A stretch of DNA of 64,000 bases from Pseudarthrobacter equi (GTDB lineage: Bacteria > Actinomycetota > Actinomycetes > Actinomycetales > Micrococcaceae). The DNA is taken from NCBI RefSeq assembly GCF_900105535.1, contig NZ_LT629779.1, forward strand, positions 310,001-374,000, in the 5' to 3' direction. The notes beneath the pieces are model-generated. The model did no database searches. It had not been told where the DNA came from and was given only the letters and a program-made list of their open reading frames with translations. This document shows positions 41,041 to 48,598 of the stretch, in pieces. Both the position numbers and the translations under genes were made by a program. Each line of letters opens with the position of its first letter. Within the stretch, counting starts at the first letter, position 1.

Positions 41041-41157
41041 GTGAAGAAGTTGCTTGTACTGGCAGCGGCGATCGCAGGCGTCCTGCTCTACCGGAAAGCA
41101 CAGGAATCCGAAGCCCGGAAAGATGTCTGGAGCAAGTCCACCGACACGGTGAACTAG
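41041..41157 (+). CDS. DLW-39 family small protein
   Basis: 38 residues from GTG 41041 with GGGGAG just upstream. Begins MKKLLVLAAAIAGVLLYRK, an N-terminal hydrophobic helix, then a polar tail EARKDVWSKSTDTVN. It matches the DLW-39 family, ~39-residue actinobacterial proteins that lie between tRNA-Ile and tRNA-Ala and carry an Asp-Leu-Trp near the end; here it reads Asp-Val-Trp. Probably a membrane-anchored micropeptide; function unknown. Confidence 0.82.
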   Translation: MKKLLVLAAAIAGVLLYRKAQESEARKDVWSKSTDTVN

Positions 41158-41205
41158 GCTGGACGCCCGGTCTGGGAGCTGGTCAAAGGCTCCCGGGTTC
41201 TAGGG

Positions 41206-41211
41206 TATGAT
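41206..41211 (+). promoter_or_regulatory. -10 element for tRNA-Ala
   Basis: TATGAT at 41206-41211, 19 bases before the mature tRNA; no good -35 upstream. Confidence 0.35.
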
Positions 41212-41229
41212 TGACGGGTTGCTTCTTAT

Positions 41230-41305
41230 GGGGGCATGGCGCAATTGGTAGCGCACCTGCTTTGCAAGCAGGGGGTTCGGGGTTCGAGTCCCCGTGCCTC
41301 CACCA
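41230..41305 (+). tRNA. tRNA-Ala (TGC anticodon)
   Basis: 76 nt including an encoded CCA (41303-41305). Acceptor GGGGGCA/TGCCTCC with one G-U pair, anticodon TGC at 41263-41265 in loop TTTGCAA, T-arm GGTTCGAGTCC. Unlike tRNA-Ile beside it, the CCA is genomic. Confidence 0.97.
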
Positions 41306-41309
41306 TAAG

Positions 41310-41352
41310 AAAGTCCCGGTCCGCGGAAACGCGGACCGGGACTTTTGCTTTG
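41310..41352 (+). terminator. Terminator after tRNA-Ala
   Basis: Perfect 16-bp stem (AAAGTCCCGGTCCGCG and complement) with a GAAA tetraloop at 41326-41329, then TGCTTTG. Confidence 0.88.
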
Positions 41353-41397
41353 TCAGCCTTGTCCCTGTTGGTGGCCATAGCGTGAGGTGGTAGTGCG

Positions 41398-42336
41398 GTG
41401 ACCCTGTTCATTGCAGCCATGGGTGTCCTGGGCGTTGCGTCGTCAGGGCCGCTGATCGCAGCCACCCTTGGAGCCACCAGCGTCAGTGCCCTGGCCATCG
41501 CCTTCTGGCGGAACGCCATCGCAGCGGTGGTGATGGCCGGTCCCACCCTGGTCCGCGAGCCGCGCAGGTTCGGCAGCATCACCGGACGCGAGTTCCGCTG
41601 GTCCCTTCTTGCCGCCGTCGCCCTCGCCCTGCACTTTGCCTGCTTCATCACTTCCCTCCAGCTCACGTCCGTGGCCGCCGCGACGGCGCTCGTCTGCCTG
41701 CAGTCGGCCTGGATTGCCATCTTCCAGCTGCTGCGCGGCACGAGGCACCGCTGGCAGGTGCTGGCAGGGCTGGGGATTGCTTTCGGTGGGGTCGTCGCCA
41801 TCACTGGATTCGACATGGGGTCTTCGCCTGAGGCGCTGCTGGGTGACATGCTGGCCCTGGCCGGCGGAGCGTTGGCGGGCCTGTACACGCTGGCGGGCGG
41901 CAAGGCCCGGCAGAGCATGACTACCGGCACTTACACAGCGCTCTGCTACGGCATGTGTGCCGCCCTGGTGGCGGTGCTCGCTCTGGCCACCGGCCAGCCG
42001 CTCTCCGGGTTCGACGCCGGAGGCTGGCTGGGGATCCTCGCCATCACCGTGTGCGCCCAACTGGTGGGGCATACAGCCTTCAACCACCTCCTGGCGACCA
42101 TGAGCCCGCTGCTGGTCTCGATGATCATCCTCCTGGAGATTCCCGGCGCGGCCCTCCTGGCGTCCGTGTTCCTTGGTGAGACCCTGCCGGCCGGTACCTA
42201 CGCCGGGCTGGGCCTGATCATGGCGGGGCTCGCCGTCGTGGTGGCTGGGCAAAGGTCCGGAAGGGCACGGCTCCGCAGCAAGCCACCCGGCGCCGAACCG
42301 CCGCCGGACCGGATTGCGGAGCTCGGCACGGACTAG
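41398..42336 (+). CDS. DMT-superfamily transporter (EamA)
   Basis: 312 residues from GTG 41398 (GAGGTGG upstream). Ten hydrophobic helices in two EamA repeats; helix ends such as AIAFWRNAIAAVVM and LLEIPGAALLASVFLGETL are typical of the drug/metabolite exporter family. The C-tail is basic and Pro-rich. Likely exports an amino acid or metabolite; substrate unknown. Stands alone after the tRNA-Ala terminator. Confidence 0.88.
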   Translation: MTLFIAAMGVLGVASSGPLIAATLGATSVSALAIAFWRNAIAAVVMAGPTLVREPRRFGSITGREFRWSLLAAVALALHFACFITSLQLTSVAAATALVCLQSAWIAIFQLLRGTRHRWQVLAGLGIAFGGVVAITGFDMGSSPEALLGDMLALAGGALAGLYTLAGGKARQSMTTGTYTALCYGMCAALVAVLALATGQPLSGFDAGGWLGILAITVCAQLVGHTAFNHLLATMSPLLVSMIILLEIPGAALLASVFLGETLPAGTYAGLGLIMAGLAVVVAGQRSGRARLRSKPPGAEPPPDRIAELGTD

Positions 42337-42355
42337 GGACCTGCGAAGGCAGGAG

Positions 42356-43231
42356 CTACTGGCCGCCGCGCCGAACCGGCTGGGCCGTGTTGACCGTGTG
42401 GATGGCCCGCAACAGCTTGGCGGGGAAGTAGACCGAAAAGAAGACCACCATGGGTGCCTTCAGCGCCATCTTCTTGACGTTGTGCGCCTTGTACGTGCGG
42501 TCGAACCTGGTGACGTAGTAGCGGTAGTCCCGCGGGGAGTCCTCAAGGCGGCGCGCGGACATCCCGGACACCATCTGGGGGCAGTACTGGACCTTCAGGT
42601 CGTGTTCGGCCAGGTGCAGGGACAAATCGATGTCCTCATGCATCTCGTCTTTCTCATCCCGGCACGTTTCGGCACGGATGGTGTTCCACGCGGTGGACCT
42701 CAGCGCCATGTTGGAGCCGAACAGGAAATGGTACTGGTGCTTCGCCAGTTTCAGCATGAGCTGGCGCATCTTGTCGTCCGCCTTCAGGCCGAAGCGCCGC
42801 ATGGGCATGTCGTAATAGACCACCGGACCGGTGGCCGCCTGCACCGAGTGGTCCTGGAATGCCCTCTGGACCTGCTCCACCCAATCCGGCTCCACCACCG
42901 AGTCCGCGTCAATCCGGCCCAGGACGTCCCCCGTGGCATGGTCAAGGCCAAAGTTCCGGGTGGGGATGAGTCCCTGCTCCCTGTCCTGCGTCAGCAGCAG
43001 GATGGGACTTTCCGGATACTCCAGCTGCATCTGCCGGACAATGGCGGCGGTCCGGTCCGTGGAGAGGTTGTCCACCACGATGATCTCGTGCGCGGGCACG
43101 GACTGGTAGATGGCAGCGATGAGGCACTGCCGGATGACGCTCTCCTCGTTGTAGGCCGGGATCACAACGGACACGCGGGGCAACTCGGCTGCGTCGTTCA
43201 AGGGATCCCCAGAGGATTGATCGGCTGACAT
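42356..43231 (-). CDS. Glycosyltransferase family 2
   Basis: 291 residues from ATG 43231 (a GTG at 43273 is in frame). N-terminal VSVVIPAYNEESVIRQCL, EIIVVDNLSTDRT, and RIDADSVVEPDW (the DxD metal/nucleotide-sugar site) define GT-A family 2; the later EMHEDIDLSLHLAEHDL holds the acidic catalytic-base region. A hydrophobic segment near the C-terminus (MVVFFSVYFPAKLL) suggests membrane association. Sugar and acceptor unknown. TAGATT lies 7 bases before ATG 43231 with no Shine-Dalgarno, suggesting a leaderless message. Confidence 0.88.
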   Translation of the reverse strand: MSADQSSGDPLNDAAELPRVSVVIPAYNEESVIRQCLIAAIYQSVPAHEIIVVDNLSTDRTAAIVRQMQLEYPESPILLLTQDREQGLIPTRNFGLDHATGDVLGRIDADSVVEPDWVEQVQRAFQDHSVQAATGPVVYYDMPMRRFGLKADDKMRQLMLKLAKHQYHFLFGSNMALRSTAWNTIRAETCRDEKDEMHEDIDLSLHLAEHDLKVQYCPQMVSGMSARRLEDSPRDYRYYVTRFDRTYKAHNVKKMALKAPMVVFFSVYFPAKLLRAIHTVNTAQPVRRGGQ

Positions 43232-43315
43232 CAGTCCAAATCTAGCATTGCTGCCCTCCCTGCCCGGGAGCACGCAGGCACCCCCGGACAGCGTCGCGGT
43301 CTCCGGAAACAGCAG

Positions 43316-43346
43316 CAGGGGCCCCGTTCCGAAGAACGGGACCCCT
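43316..43346 (-). terminator. Terminator downstream of the hendecad-repeat protein
   Basis: 14-bp stem with one mismatch (CAGGGGCCCCGTTC against GAACGGGACCCCTG), 24 bases beyond the stop at 43370. Between it and the glycosyltransferase gene lies the latter's own promoter region. Confidence 0.72.
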
Positions 43347-43369
43347 GCCGTGGACCTGCTGGACCGGGA

Positions 43370-44356
43370 TCAGGCCTGTGTGGCGCCCTTATCCCCGTTG
43401 TGGATGCTGTTGGCGATGTTGCGGGTGGCAGTCTTTGCATCGGTGGCCACCTTGGGAGCGGCGTCGGATGCATCTTCGGCAACGTGCTTGGCCTTGTCTG
43501 CTGCGTCCTCTGCCTTTTCCTTGGCCGCATCAGCGGACTCGGCTACCTTGTCGGCACCGGCGGCAGCTAAGGAACCTGCTGCATCCGATGCCTTTTCGGC
43601 GGCGTCGGCGGTGGTTTCCTTGACCTCGTTGACCGTGGTGGCCGGAACCGGGGCGGGCGTGGGGGTCACGGGAGAGGGCGTCTTCCACGGATCCTCGACG
43701 GGCTTTGAGGCCTTCCAAGCGGCAACTCCGGCAGCGACTGCGGCGGCGATAACGCCGAACACCAGCCAGCCGCGCTTCTTCTTCGGCTCCGGCTGGGCCA
43801 GCTGGATGCCAACGCTGCGGCCGGCCTCGGCGGCAGCGGCCTTCAGCTGTGTGCCGGTGGCCTGCGCCTGCTCCTGGATGGTGTGAACGATTCCGGCGTC
43901 ACCGAGCCGCTGGGCTACGGCGTCAACGCGGGCCGGAGCGCCTTCGAGGGTGCGGTGCACGGCCTCCGAGGCGACGCCGAGTTGGTCCGAGAGCCTGGGC
44001 AGGTATTCAACCACTACGCGGTCGCGCGCGTTGAGGACCACCGGGGTGGCCTTGTCCAGTGCCTCGTGGAGCTTGGGTGATGCGTTCTCCACCACGTCAT
44101 TGATCCTGGGCGCCAGCTGCGCCAGGCCGTCCTGGAGCCGCGGGGTCACGGTAGCTACGCCGTCGGCAAGGTTATGGGCGGCGGACTTCAGCCCCTCCTG
44201 GATTTTGGGTGATGCTGTGTCCAGGCCGTGCTGCAGGCGGGGAACCGCCCAGTCAACGGCGGCTTCCACACGGGGGGTTGCCCAGTCCTTGGCATTTTCC
44301 ACGGCATGGGTGACCGACTGCTCAAGGTCACGGGCAATACGATCAGACTTCTTCAC
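43370..44356 (-). CDS. Single-pass membrane protein with tandem 11-residue repeats
   Basis: 328 residues from GTG 44356 (GGGAGG 5 bases upstream). Residues ~26-113 are eight back-to-back 11-residue units of the form xxP(R/K)(L/I/V)xx(G/A)(L/V)xx, for example AVPRLQHGLDT, ASPKIQEGLKS, VTPRLQDGLAQ, ASPKLHEALDK. A coiled region follows, then one membrane helix at ~196-213 (WLVFGVIAAAVAAGVAA) preceded by KKKR. After that a Pro/Thr linker and an Ala/Lys/Glu-rich tail resembling LEA-type 11-mers. The basic residues before the helix put the repeats in the cytoplasm. Such amphipathic 11-mers lie on membrane or lipid surfaces. No family recognised; function unknown. Confidence 0.8.
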   Translation of the reverse strand: MKKSDRIARDLEQSVTHAVENAKDWATPRVEAAVDWAVPRLQHGLDTASPKIQEGLKSAAHNLADGVATVTPRLQDGLAQLAPRINDVVENASPKLHEALDKATPVVLNARDRVVVEYLPRLSDQLGVASEAVHRTLEGAPARVDAVAQRLGDAGIVHTIQEQAQATGTQLKAAAAEAGRSVGIQLAQPEPKKKRGWLVFGVIAAAVAAGVAAWKASKPVEDPWKTPSPVTPTPAPVPATTVNEVKETTADAAEKASDAAGSLAAAGADKVAESADAAKEKAEDAADKAKHVAEDASDAAPKVATDAKTATRNIANSIHNGDKGATQA

Positions 44357-44511
44357 AACTACCTCCCGATTAATGTGACGGTTCTGTGGTTAGCCTACGT
44401 GCCTGAGACTTCACGGGCTATTCACTCTGCGGATTTTAGGGCGATTTCACCCAGCGCGGAACTGGTACAGGGGCCGCCAACGTCATAGTCCGCCATGGAA
44501 GAATGGGCCTT

Positions 44512-45057
44512 ATGACTGCCATCGCAACCGCAAAAGCAACCATCCACACCAGCCTCGGCGACATCGTGGTAAACCTCTTCGGCAACCACGCGCCCAAGAC
44601 CGTCAAGAACTTCGTTGGACTCGCCACGGGCGAGCAGGACTGGACCCACCCGGAAACGGGCGAGGCCAAGACCGGCACCCCGCTCTACAACGGAACCATC
44701 TTCCACCGCATCATCAAGGACTTCATGATCCAGGCCGGCGACCCGCTGGGCCGCGGCACCGGTGGCCCCGGCTACCGCTTTGATGACGAGATCCACCCCG
44801 AACTGAGCTTCAACGCACCGTACAAGCTGGCCATGGCGAACGCCGGCATCCAGATGGGCAAGGGCACCAACGGTTCCCAGTTCTTCATCACCACCATCCC
44901 CACCGACTGGCTGCAGGGCAAGCACAGCATCTTCGGTGAAGTGGCCGACGACGAATCCAAGAAGGTCGTCGACGCCATCGAGGGCGTCCGCACCGGCATG
45001 GGCGACCGCCCGGTGGAGGATGTCACCATCAACAGCATCGATATCGAACAGCTGTAA
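44512..45057 (+). CDS. ppiA: Cyclophilin-type peptidyl-prolyl isomerase
   Basis: 181 residues from ATG 44512 (GGAAGA 9 bases upstream; another ATG at 44503 is in frame). No signal peptide, so cytoplasmic. TSLGDIVVNLFGNHAPKTV, then active-site FHRIIKDFMIQAGDPLGRG and GTNGSQFFITT; KHSIFGEV near the end. Speeds proline isomerisation during folding. It lies near crgA and trpG as in mycobacteria, and is followed after 9 bases by the rhomboid gene. Confidence 0.95.
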   Translation: MTAIATAKATIHTSLGDIVVNLFGNHAPKTVKNFVGLATGEQDWTHPETGEAKTGTPLYNGTIFHRIIKDFMIQAGDPLGRGTGGPGYRFDDEIHPELSFNAPYKLAMANAGIQMGKGTNGSQFFITTIPTDWLQGKHSIFGEVADDESKKVVDAIEGVRTGMGDRPVEDVTINSIDIEQL

Positions 45058-45066
45058 TCCCGCACC

Positions 45067-45945
45067 ATGAGTTACGGAATTCCGTCGGCCGAGCCGTCCG
45101 CCCAGGTCCCGGTATGCCCCCGGCACCCTGACAGGCCCTCCTACGTGCGCTGCCAGCGGTGCGGGCGTCCCGCATGCCCCGACTGCCAGCGGGCGGCCGC
45201 CGTCGGATTCCAATGCGTTGACTGCGTCAACGAAACAAGGCGTACGACGCCGGAAGTCCGGTCCGTCTACGGCGGCACCGTTGCCACGGGCAAGCCCATG
45301 GTGACGTTCAGGATCATCGCCGCCTGTGCGGTGCTGTACGTCCTGCAGTGGATCATCCCCAACGACGCCGTTTACCAAAGCCTGGGTTTTGCCAACATCT
45401 ACGCCGAACCGCGGTACGGCGAGTTTGAGCCGTGGCGGATGCTCACGGCAGCATTCCTGCATTCCCAGGGATTCATCCTGCACATTGCATTGAACATGTA
45501 CATGCTGTGGATCTTCGGGCAGGCACTGGAGCCCCTCCTGGGCCGCGTCCGTTTCCTTGCGGTGTACCTGCTGTCCGCCCTGGGCGGTTCAGTGGGGTAT
45601 CTGCTCCTCACTCCCCTCTACGTTCCCGGCCAGCCCCTGTACGGGGTGGTAGGCGCCTCCGGTGCCATCTTCGGCCTCTTTGGCGCCATGCTCCTGGTGC
45701 AGCGCCAGCGTGGCGGGGATACGCGGCAGCTGTGGATCCTGATTGCCATCAACGGCGCCATCGGCTTCCTGGTCCCGCAAATCGCCTGGCAGGCCCACCT
45801 CGGCGGGCTGGTCACAGGCGCCCTGTGCGCCGCCGTGATCGCGTACACACCCCGGGGTACACGGCGGGGCCTCATCCAGGCCGCTGGCCTGCTCGCGGTC
45901 CTGGCGCTCCTCGCAGCAGCAGTATGGGTGCGCGTCTCCATTTGA
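45067..45945 (+). CDS. Rhomboid intramembrane serine protease with zinc-binding N-domain
   Basis: 292 residues. N-terminal Cys/His-rich region (CPRHPDRPSYVRCQRCGRP, CPDCQRAAAVGFQCVDC) looks like a B-box-type zinc finger. Six to seven membrane helices follow, with HIALNMYMLWIFG, catalytic Ser in GVVGASGAIFGLFG near residue 200, and the paired His in WQAHLGGLVTG near residue 253. Cleaves membrane proteins within the bilayer; substrates unknown. Transcribed with ppiA. Confidence 0.93.
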   Translation: MSYGIPSAEPSAQVPVCPRHPDRPSYVRCQRCGRPACPDCQRAAAVGFQCVDCVNETRRTTPEVRSVYGGTVATGKPMVTFRIIAACAVLYVLQWIIPNDAVYQSLGFANIYAEPRYGEFEPWRMLTAAFLHSQGFILHIALNMYMLWIFGQALEPLLGRVRFLAVYLLSALGGSVGYLLLTPLYVPGQPLYGVVGASGAIFGLFGAMLLVQRQRGGDTRQLWILIAINGAIGFLVPQIAWQAHLGGLVTGALCAAVIAYTPRGTRRGLIQAAGLLAVLALLAAAVWVRVSI

Positions 45946-45971
45946 TGTAGCCCGCCCGGGCCCCACGTCCT

Positions 45972-46009
45972 AAAACCCCCAGCCTCCTTGTGGAGGCTGG
46001 GGGTTTTCT
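45972..46009. terminator. Terminator after ppiA-rhomboid
   Basis: Perfect 16-bp stem, AAAACCCCCAGCCTCC against GGAGGCTGGGGGTTTT, with a 4-base loop. Works on paper in either direction; on the plus strand it ends in TTTTCTTT. Confidence 0.93.
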
Positions 46010-46661
46010 TTATCCACAGCCCTTATCCACAATGTTAGTAACTTACAAGCGTGTAGTTCAGGCCGGCGAAGCTCTGCAGCCGCCTGCTCACACGGCCGGG
46101 GCAGTACAGAGGCGGATTTTGTCCACATCTGTGGATAACTGCTGGGGATACGGTTGTGTTTAAGTGGAAAAAACCGCGAACCCAGGTCATCAATGTGGAT
46201 AACTCCAGCAGAATGGGCCGCATCAAGCCATATAGAACCGGCTGAACGCCGTTCCTCCACAGCTTTTGCACACTGTTAATAAGTCACAAACCTGTAAGTC
46301 TCGGATAAAAATCCCCCGGAATGGCGCAGTTCGGGGCGATTCATGGGCTCCTGAAGCTTCGGAATCCACAGCTGTGGATAAGTTGTGGGTATTGCAGTGT
46401 TGGTAAGTGGAAAAGCCGCCGGTCCTGCTGGACTCACGCGAAAGCGGTTGCAGGACTTCGGTTCCCGTGCGTGGAACTGGGGATAGAGCCCGGTGGTCCT
46501 GTGGGTACCGGCCGGTAACTCCGGGGGTGGCAGTTTATCCACAGGGTATTCCACAGTGTTAATAACTGCATCCATGGCGCGGGTTTCCGTGAAAGCCCGG
46601 CTTCCGCCGGGGGTGAGGGCTCAGGGAAGGGTGGACCAACGGTTATCAACACTGTGGATAA
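46010..46661. other. DnaA-box cluster in a 0.7-kb gene-free stretch
   Basis: Between two terminators, with no credible gene. Exact TTATCCACA/TGTGGATAA at 46010-46018, 46023-46031, 46130-46138, 46194-46202, 46373-46381, 46535-46543 and 46653-46661; TTGTCCACA at 46119-46127; TTATCAACA (one mismatch) at 46643-46651. TGTTAATAA occurs at 46274-46282 and 46557-46565, with the variant TGTTAGTAA at 46033-46041; its reverse complement TTATTAACA is also in oriC. This is a higher density of exact boxes than oriC itself, about 15 kb away. Likely DnaA-titrating or accessory initiation locus; inference. Confidence 0.85.
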
Positions 46662-46693
46662 CTTTCCCCACAGGCAAAAGCGCCGGAGACAAC

Positions 46694-46730
46694 AAAACCC
46701 CCGCTGCCGATCTCCGGCGACGGGGGTTTT
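46694..46730 (-). terminator. Terminator after tag
   Basis: 10-bp stem AAAACCCCCG/CGGGGGTTTT with a 17-base inner part that can itself pair (GCCG/CGGC); 9 bases beyond the tag stop; minus-strand tail GTTTTGTTGTC. Confidence 0.85.
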
Positions 46731-46739
46731 GGATCAAAC

Positions 46740-47348
46740 TCAGGAAGGCTGCGGCCACACCCCTGAGGAGCCCCGGCGGTGGCTGTCCACAAGATGAGTG
46801 TCCAACATGCCGATGGCCTCCATGAGGGCGAACATGGTGGTGGGGCCCACGAAGGCGAACCCCTTCCGGCGAAGGGCCTTGGACAGAGCCACGGACTCCG
46901 CCGACTGTGTGGGGATATCCGTGTGCACCATAGGTTGCGGTGTGGTGGGAGGCTGGAATCCCCAGACGAAATCCACCAGGCCACCCTCTTCGCGCAGCGC
47001 GATGGTGGCGCGGGCATTCTTGATGGTGGCAACAATCTTCAGCCGGTTCCGGACAATGCCGGTGTCCTGCAGGAGGCGGTCCACATCGCCGTCCGTGTAC
47101 AGTGCCACGGCATCGGGGTTGAAGTCGGCGAAAGCGGTGCGGAACGCCGGCCGCTTCCGGAGGATCGTGGCCCAGGTGAGGCCTGCCTGGAAGCCCTCCA
47201 GGCAGATCCGCTCGTACAGCCCGTGCTCATCCCGGACGGGCAGTCCCCATTCCTGGTCGTAGTACGTCCGCATCAACGGATCCGTGGAGGCCCACGCAGG
47301 ACGGGCGAGGCCGTCGTCGCCCACTATCAGGTCAGCACTTGGTGACAT
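46740..47348 (-). CDS. tag: DNA-3-methyladenine glycosylase I, zinc ligands not conserved
   Basis: 202 residues. The Tag core is clear: ARPAWASTDPLMRTYYDQEWG, ERICLEGFQAGLTWATILRKR (with the conserved catalytic-region Glu and Trp), NRLKIVATIKNA and GFAFVGPTTMFALMEAIGML. It removes N3-methyladenine to start base-excision repair. Compared with E. coli Tag as I recall it, the zinc-binding Cys4 is Pro, His17 is Tyr, and the C-terminal Cys is missing (DTHLVDSHRRG), so the zinc snap is probably lost. Confidence 0.92.
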   Translation of the reverse strand: MSPSADLIVGDDGLARPAWASTDPLMRTYYDQEWGLPVRDEHGLYERICLEGFQAGLTWATILRKRPAFRTAFADFNPDAVALYTDGDVDRLLQDTGIVRNRLKIVATIKNARATIALREEGGLVDFVWGFQPPTTPQPMVHTDIPTQSAESVALSKALRRKGFAFVGPTTMFALMEAIGMLDTHLVDSHRRGSSGVWPQPS

Positions 47349-47396
47349 GCCCGGCCCTTGTCAGGAACAATTGCGGCGGTACGTGGCCCGCATGGT

Positions 47397-47648
47397 TCAG
47401 GAGCGCCAGCGGGTGGTCATCATGAAGCCAACGATCGCGATGCCGAAGCCGGCCACGATGTTCCAGGAGCCCCACGGCTGGACCGGAAAACGGCCCTCGC
47501 TGATGTAGAACGTAATGATCCAGAACAGGCCGATGATCATCAGCCCGAACATGACCGGCTTGAACCACACCGGATTCGGCTTGTAGGCCGCCGGCGCGGC
47601 CTTCTCTGCGGTGCTGGCGGTCTTCTTACGGGGCTTTGACTCGGGCAC
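47397..47648 (-). CDS. crgA: Cell division protein CrgA
   Basis: 83 residues from GTG 47648 with AAGGAG 5-6 bases upstream. A basic Lys/Ala-rich N-tail is followed by two membrane helices (FKPVMFGLMIIGLFWIITFY and WNIVAGFGIAIVGFMMTTRW) and a very short end. Length, topology and place opposite the sortase/trpG genes match CrgA, which links FtsZ, FtsI and other septal proteins in actinobacteria. The conserved pre-helix NPVWFKPVM supports it. Confidence 0.93.
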   Translation of the reverse strand: MPESKPRKKTASTAEKAAPAAYKPNPVWFKPVMFGLMIIGLFWIITFYISEGRFPVQPWGSWNIVAGFGIAIVGFMMTTRWRS

Positions 47649-47813
47649 TGGTTCTCCTTGGCGGCTGTCAAGCGCGGCGTCCCGGGCTTGATATCCTGCA
47701 AGAAGGAAATTGCCAGCGGTCTGCTCGATCTTGGTCAATTCTTACTAGCAGCCAATTCTAGCCGGAGTTCCTGGGCCGCCGGTGCCCAGCGGAACCGCCC
47801 CCGAGGAGAGCGC

Positions 47814-48596
47814 GTGGTATTGCAGGAGAAGGCGAGGCCCGCCGCCCCGCCCACTGCCGGCGTCGTTATCCTTCGCGGTGTTGTACAGGTGGCCGGCGAG
47901 CTGCTCATCACCGCCGGCGTGATCCTCTTACTGTTCGTGGCATGGCAGCTGTGGTGGACCAACGTTGAATCCGACGCCAAGCAAAGCGAAGTCATCAAGG
48001 AATTCGCCCAGGACCTCGGCGCTGCGCCGGCTCCGGCGCCCACGGCCCCGCCCGCTGAAGGCGAGGATTTCGGTGAACCCGTGGTGGGTGCTGCCCCCGG
48101 CCACGCCGGAACCATTGGCATCATGTACATCCCCAGGTTCGGCCCCAACTACACCCGGCCCATCGTGCAGGGAACCAGCCAGGATGTCCTGGACACCCTT
48201 GGCCTGGGCCACTACGACTCGACTGCCATGCCAGGGGCCTTAGGAAACTTCGCCGTTGCCGGCCACCGGCAGACCCACGGGGCGGTGCTGGACAACATCC
48301 ACACCCTGGTGCCGGGAGACAAGATCTACGTCCAGACCAAGGACGGCTACTACACCTACATTTTCCGGAACAACCAGATCGTAATGCCCTCGCGCACCGA
48401 CGTCCTGGCCCCGGTGCCCACCCTTCAGGGCGTGGCCCCCACGGAAAGGTTCCTCACCATGACCAGCTGCAACCCGCGGTTCGGTGCGGAGGAACGCATC
48501 ATCGCCTACGCCCTGATGGACAGTTGGCGCCCCGGCTCGGCCGGACCGCCCGCCGAAATTGCCGCGCAGGTGGCCGCAGCGATCGGGAAGGGCTGA
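47814..48596 (+). CDS. Class E sortase
   Basis: 260 residues from GTG 47814 (GAGGAGAG 3 bases upstream). One N-terminal membrane helix (ELLITAGVILLLFVAWQL), a Pro/Ala linker, then the sortase beta barrel: IGIMYIPRFGPNYTRPIV, His in VAGHRQTHGA, catalytic Cys in MTSCNPRFGAEERI with the following Arg. Class E sortases attach proteins with LAXTG-type tails to the wall in high-GC Gram-positives. No substrate with such a tail is in this window. Followed 2 bases later by a small membrane protein gene. Confidence 0.92.
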   Translation: MVLQEKARPAAPPTAGVVILRGVVQVAGELLITAGVILLLFVAWQLWWTNVESDAKQSEVIKEFAQDLGAAPAPAPTAPPAEGEDFGEPVVGAAPGHAGTIGIMYIPRFGPNYTRPIVQGTSQDVLDTLGLGHYDSTAMPGALGNFAVAGHRQTHGAVLDNIHTLVPGDKIYVQTKDGYYTYIFRNNQIVMPSRTDVLAPVPTLQGVAPTERFLTMTSCNPRFGAEERIIAYALMDSWRPGSAGPPAEIAAQVAAAIGKG

Positions 48597-48598
48597 GC

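Noticed and set aside
46026..46652. Possible minus-strand small genes in the DnaA-box cluster
   Set aside because: Frames are short, change between boxes and have no ribosome site; the boxes explain the sequence.
47649..47813. Divergent crgA/sortase promoter (TTGACC on the minus strand)
   Set aside because: No -10 at suitable distance; too weak to annotate.
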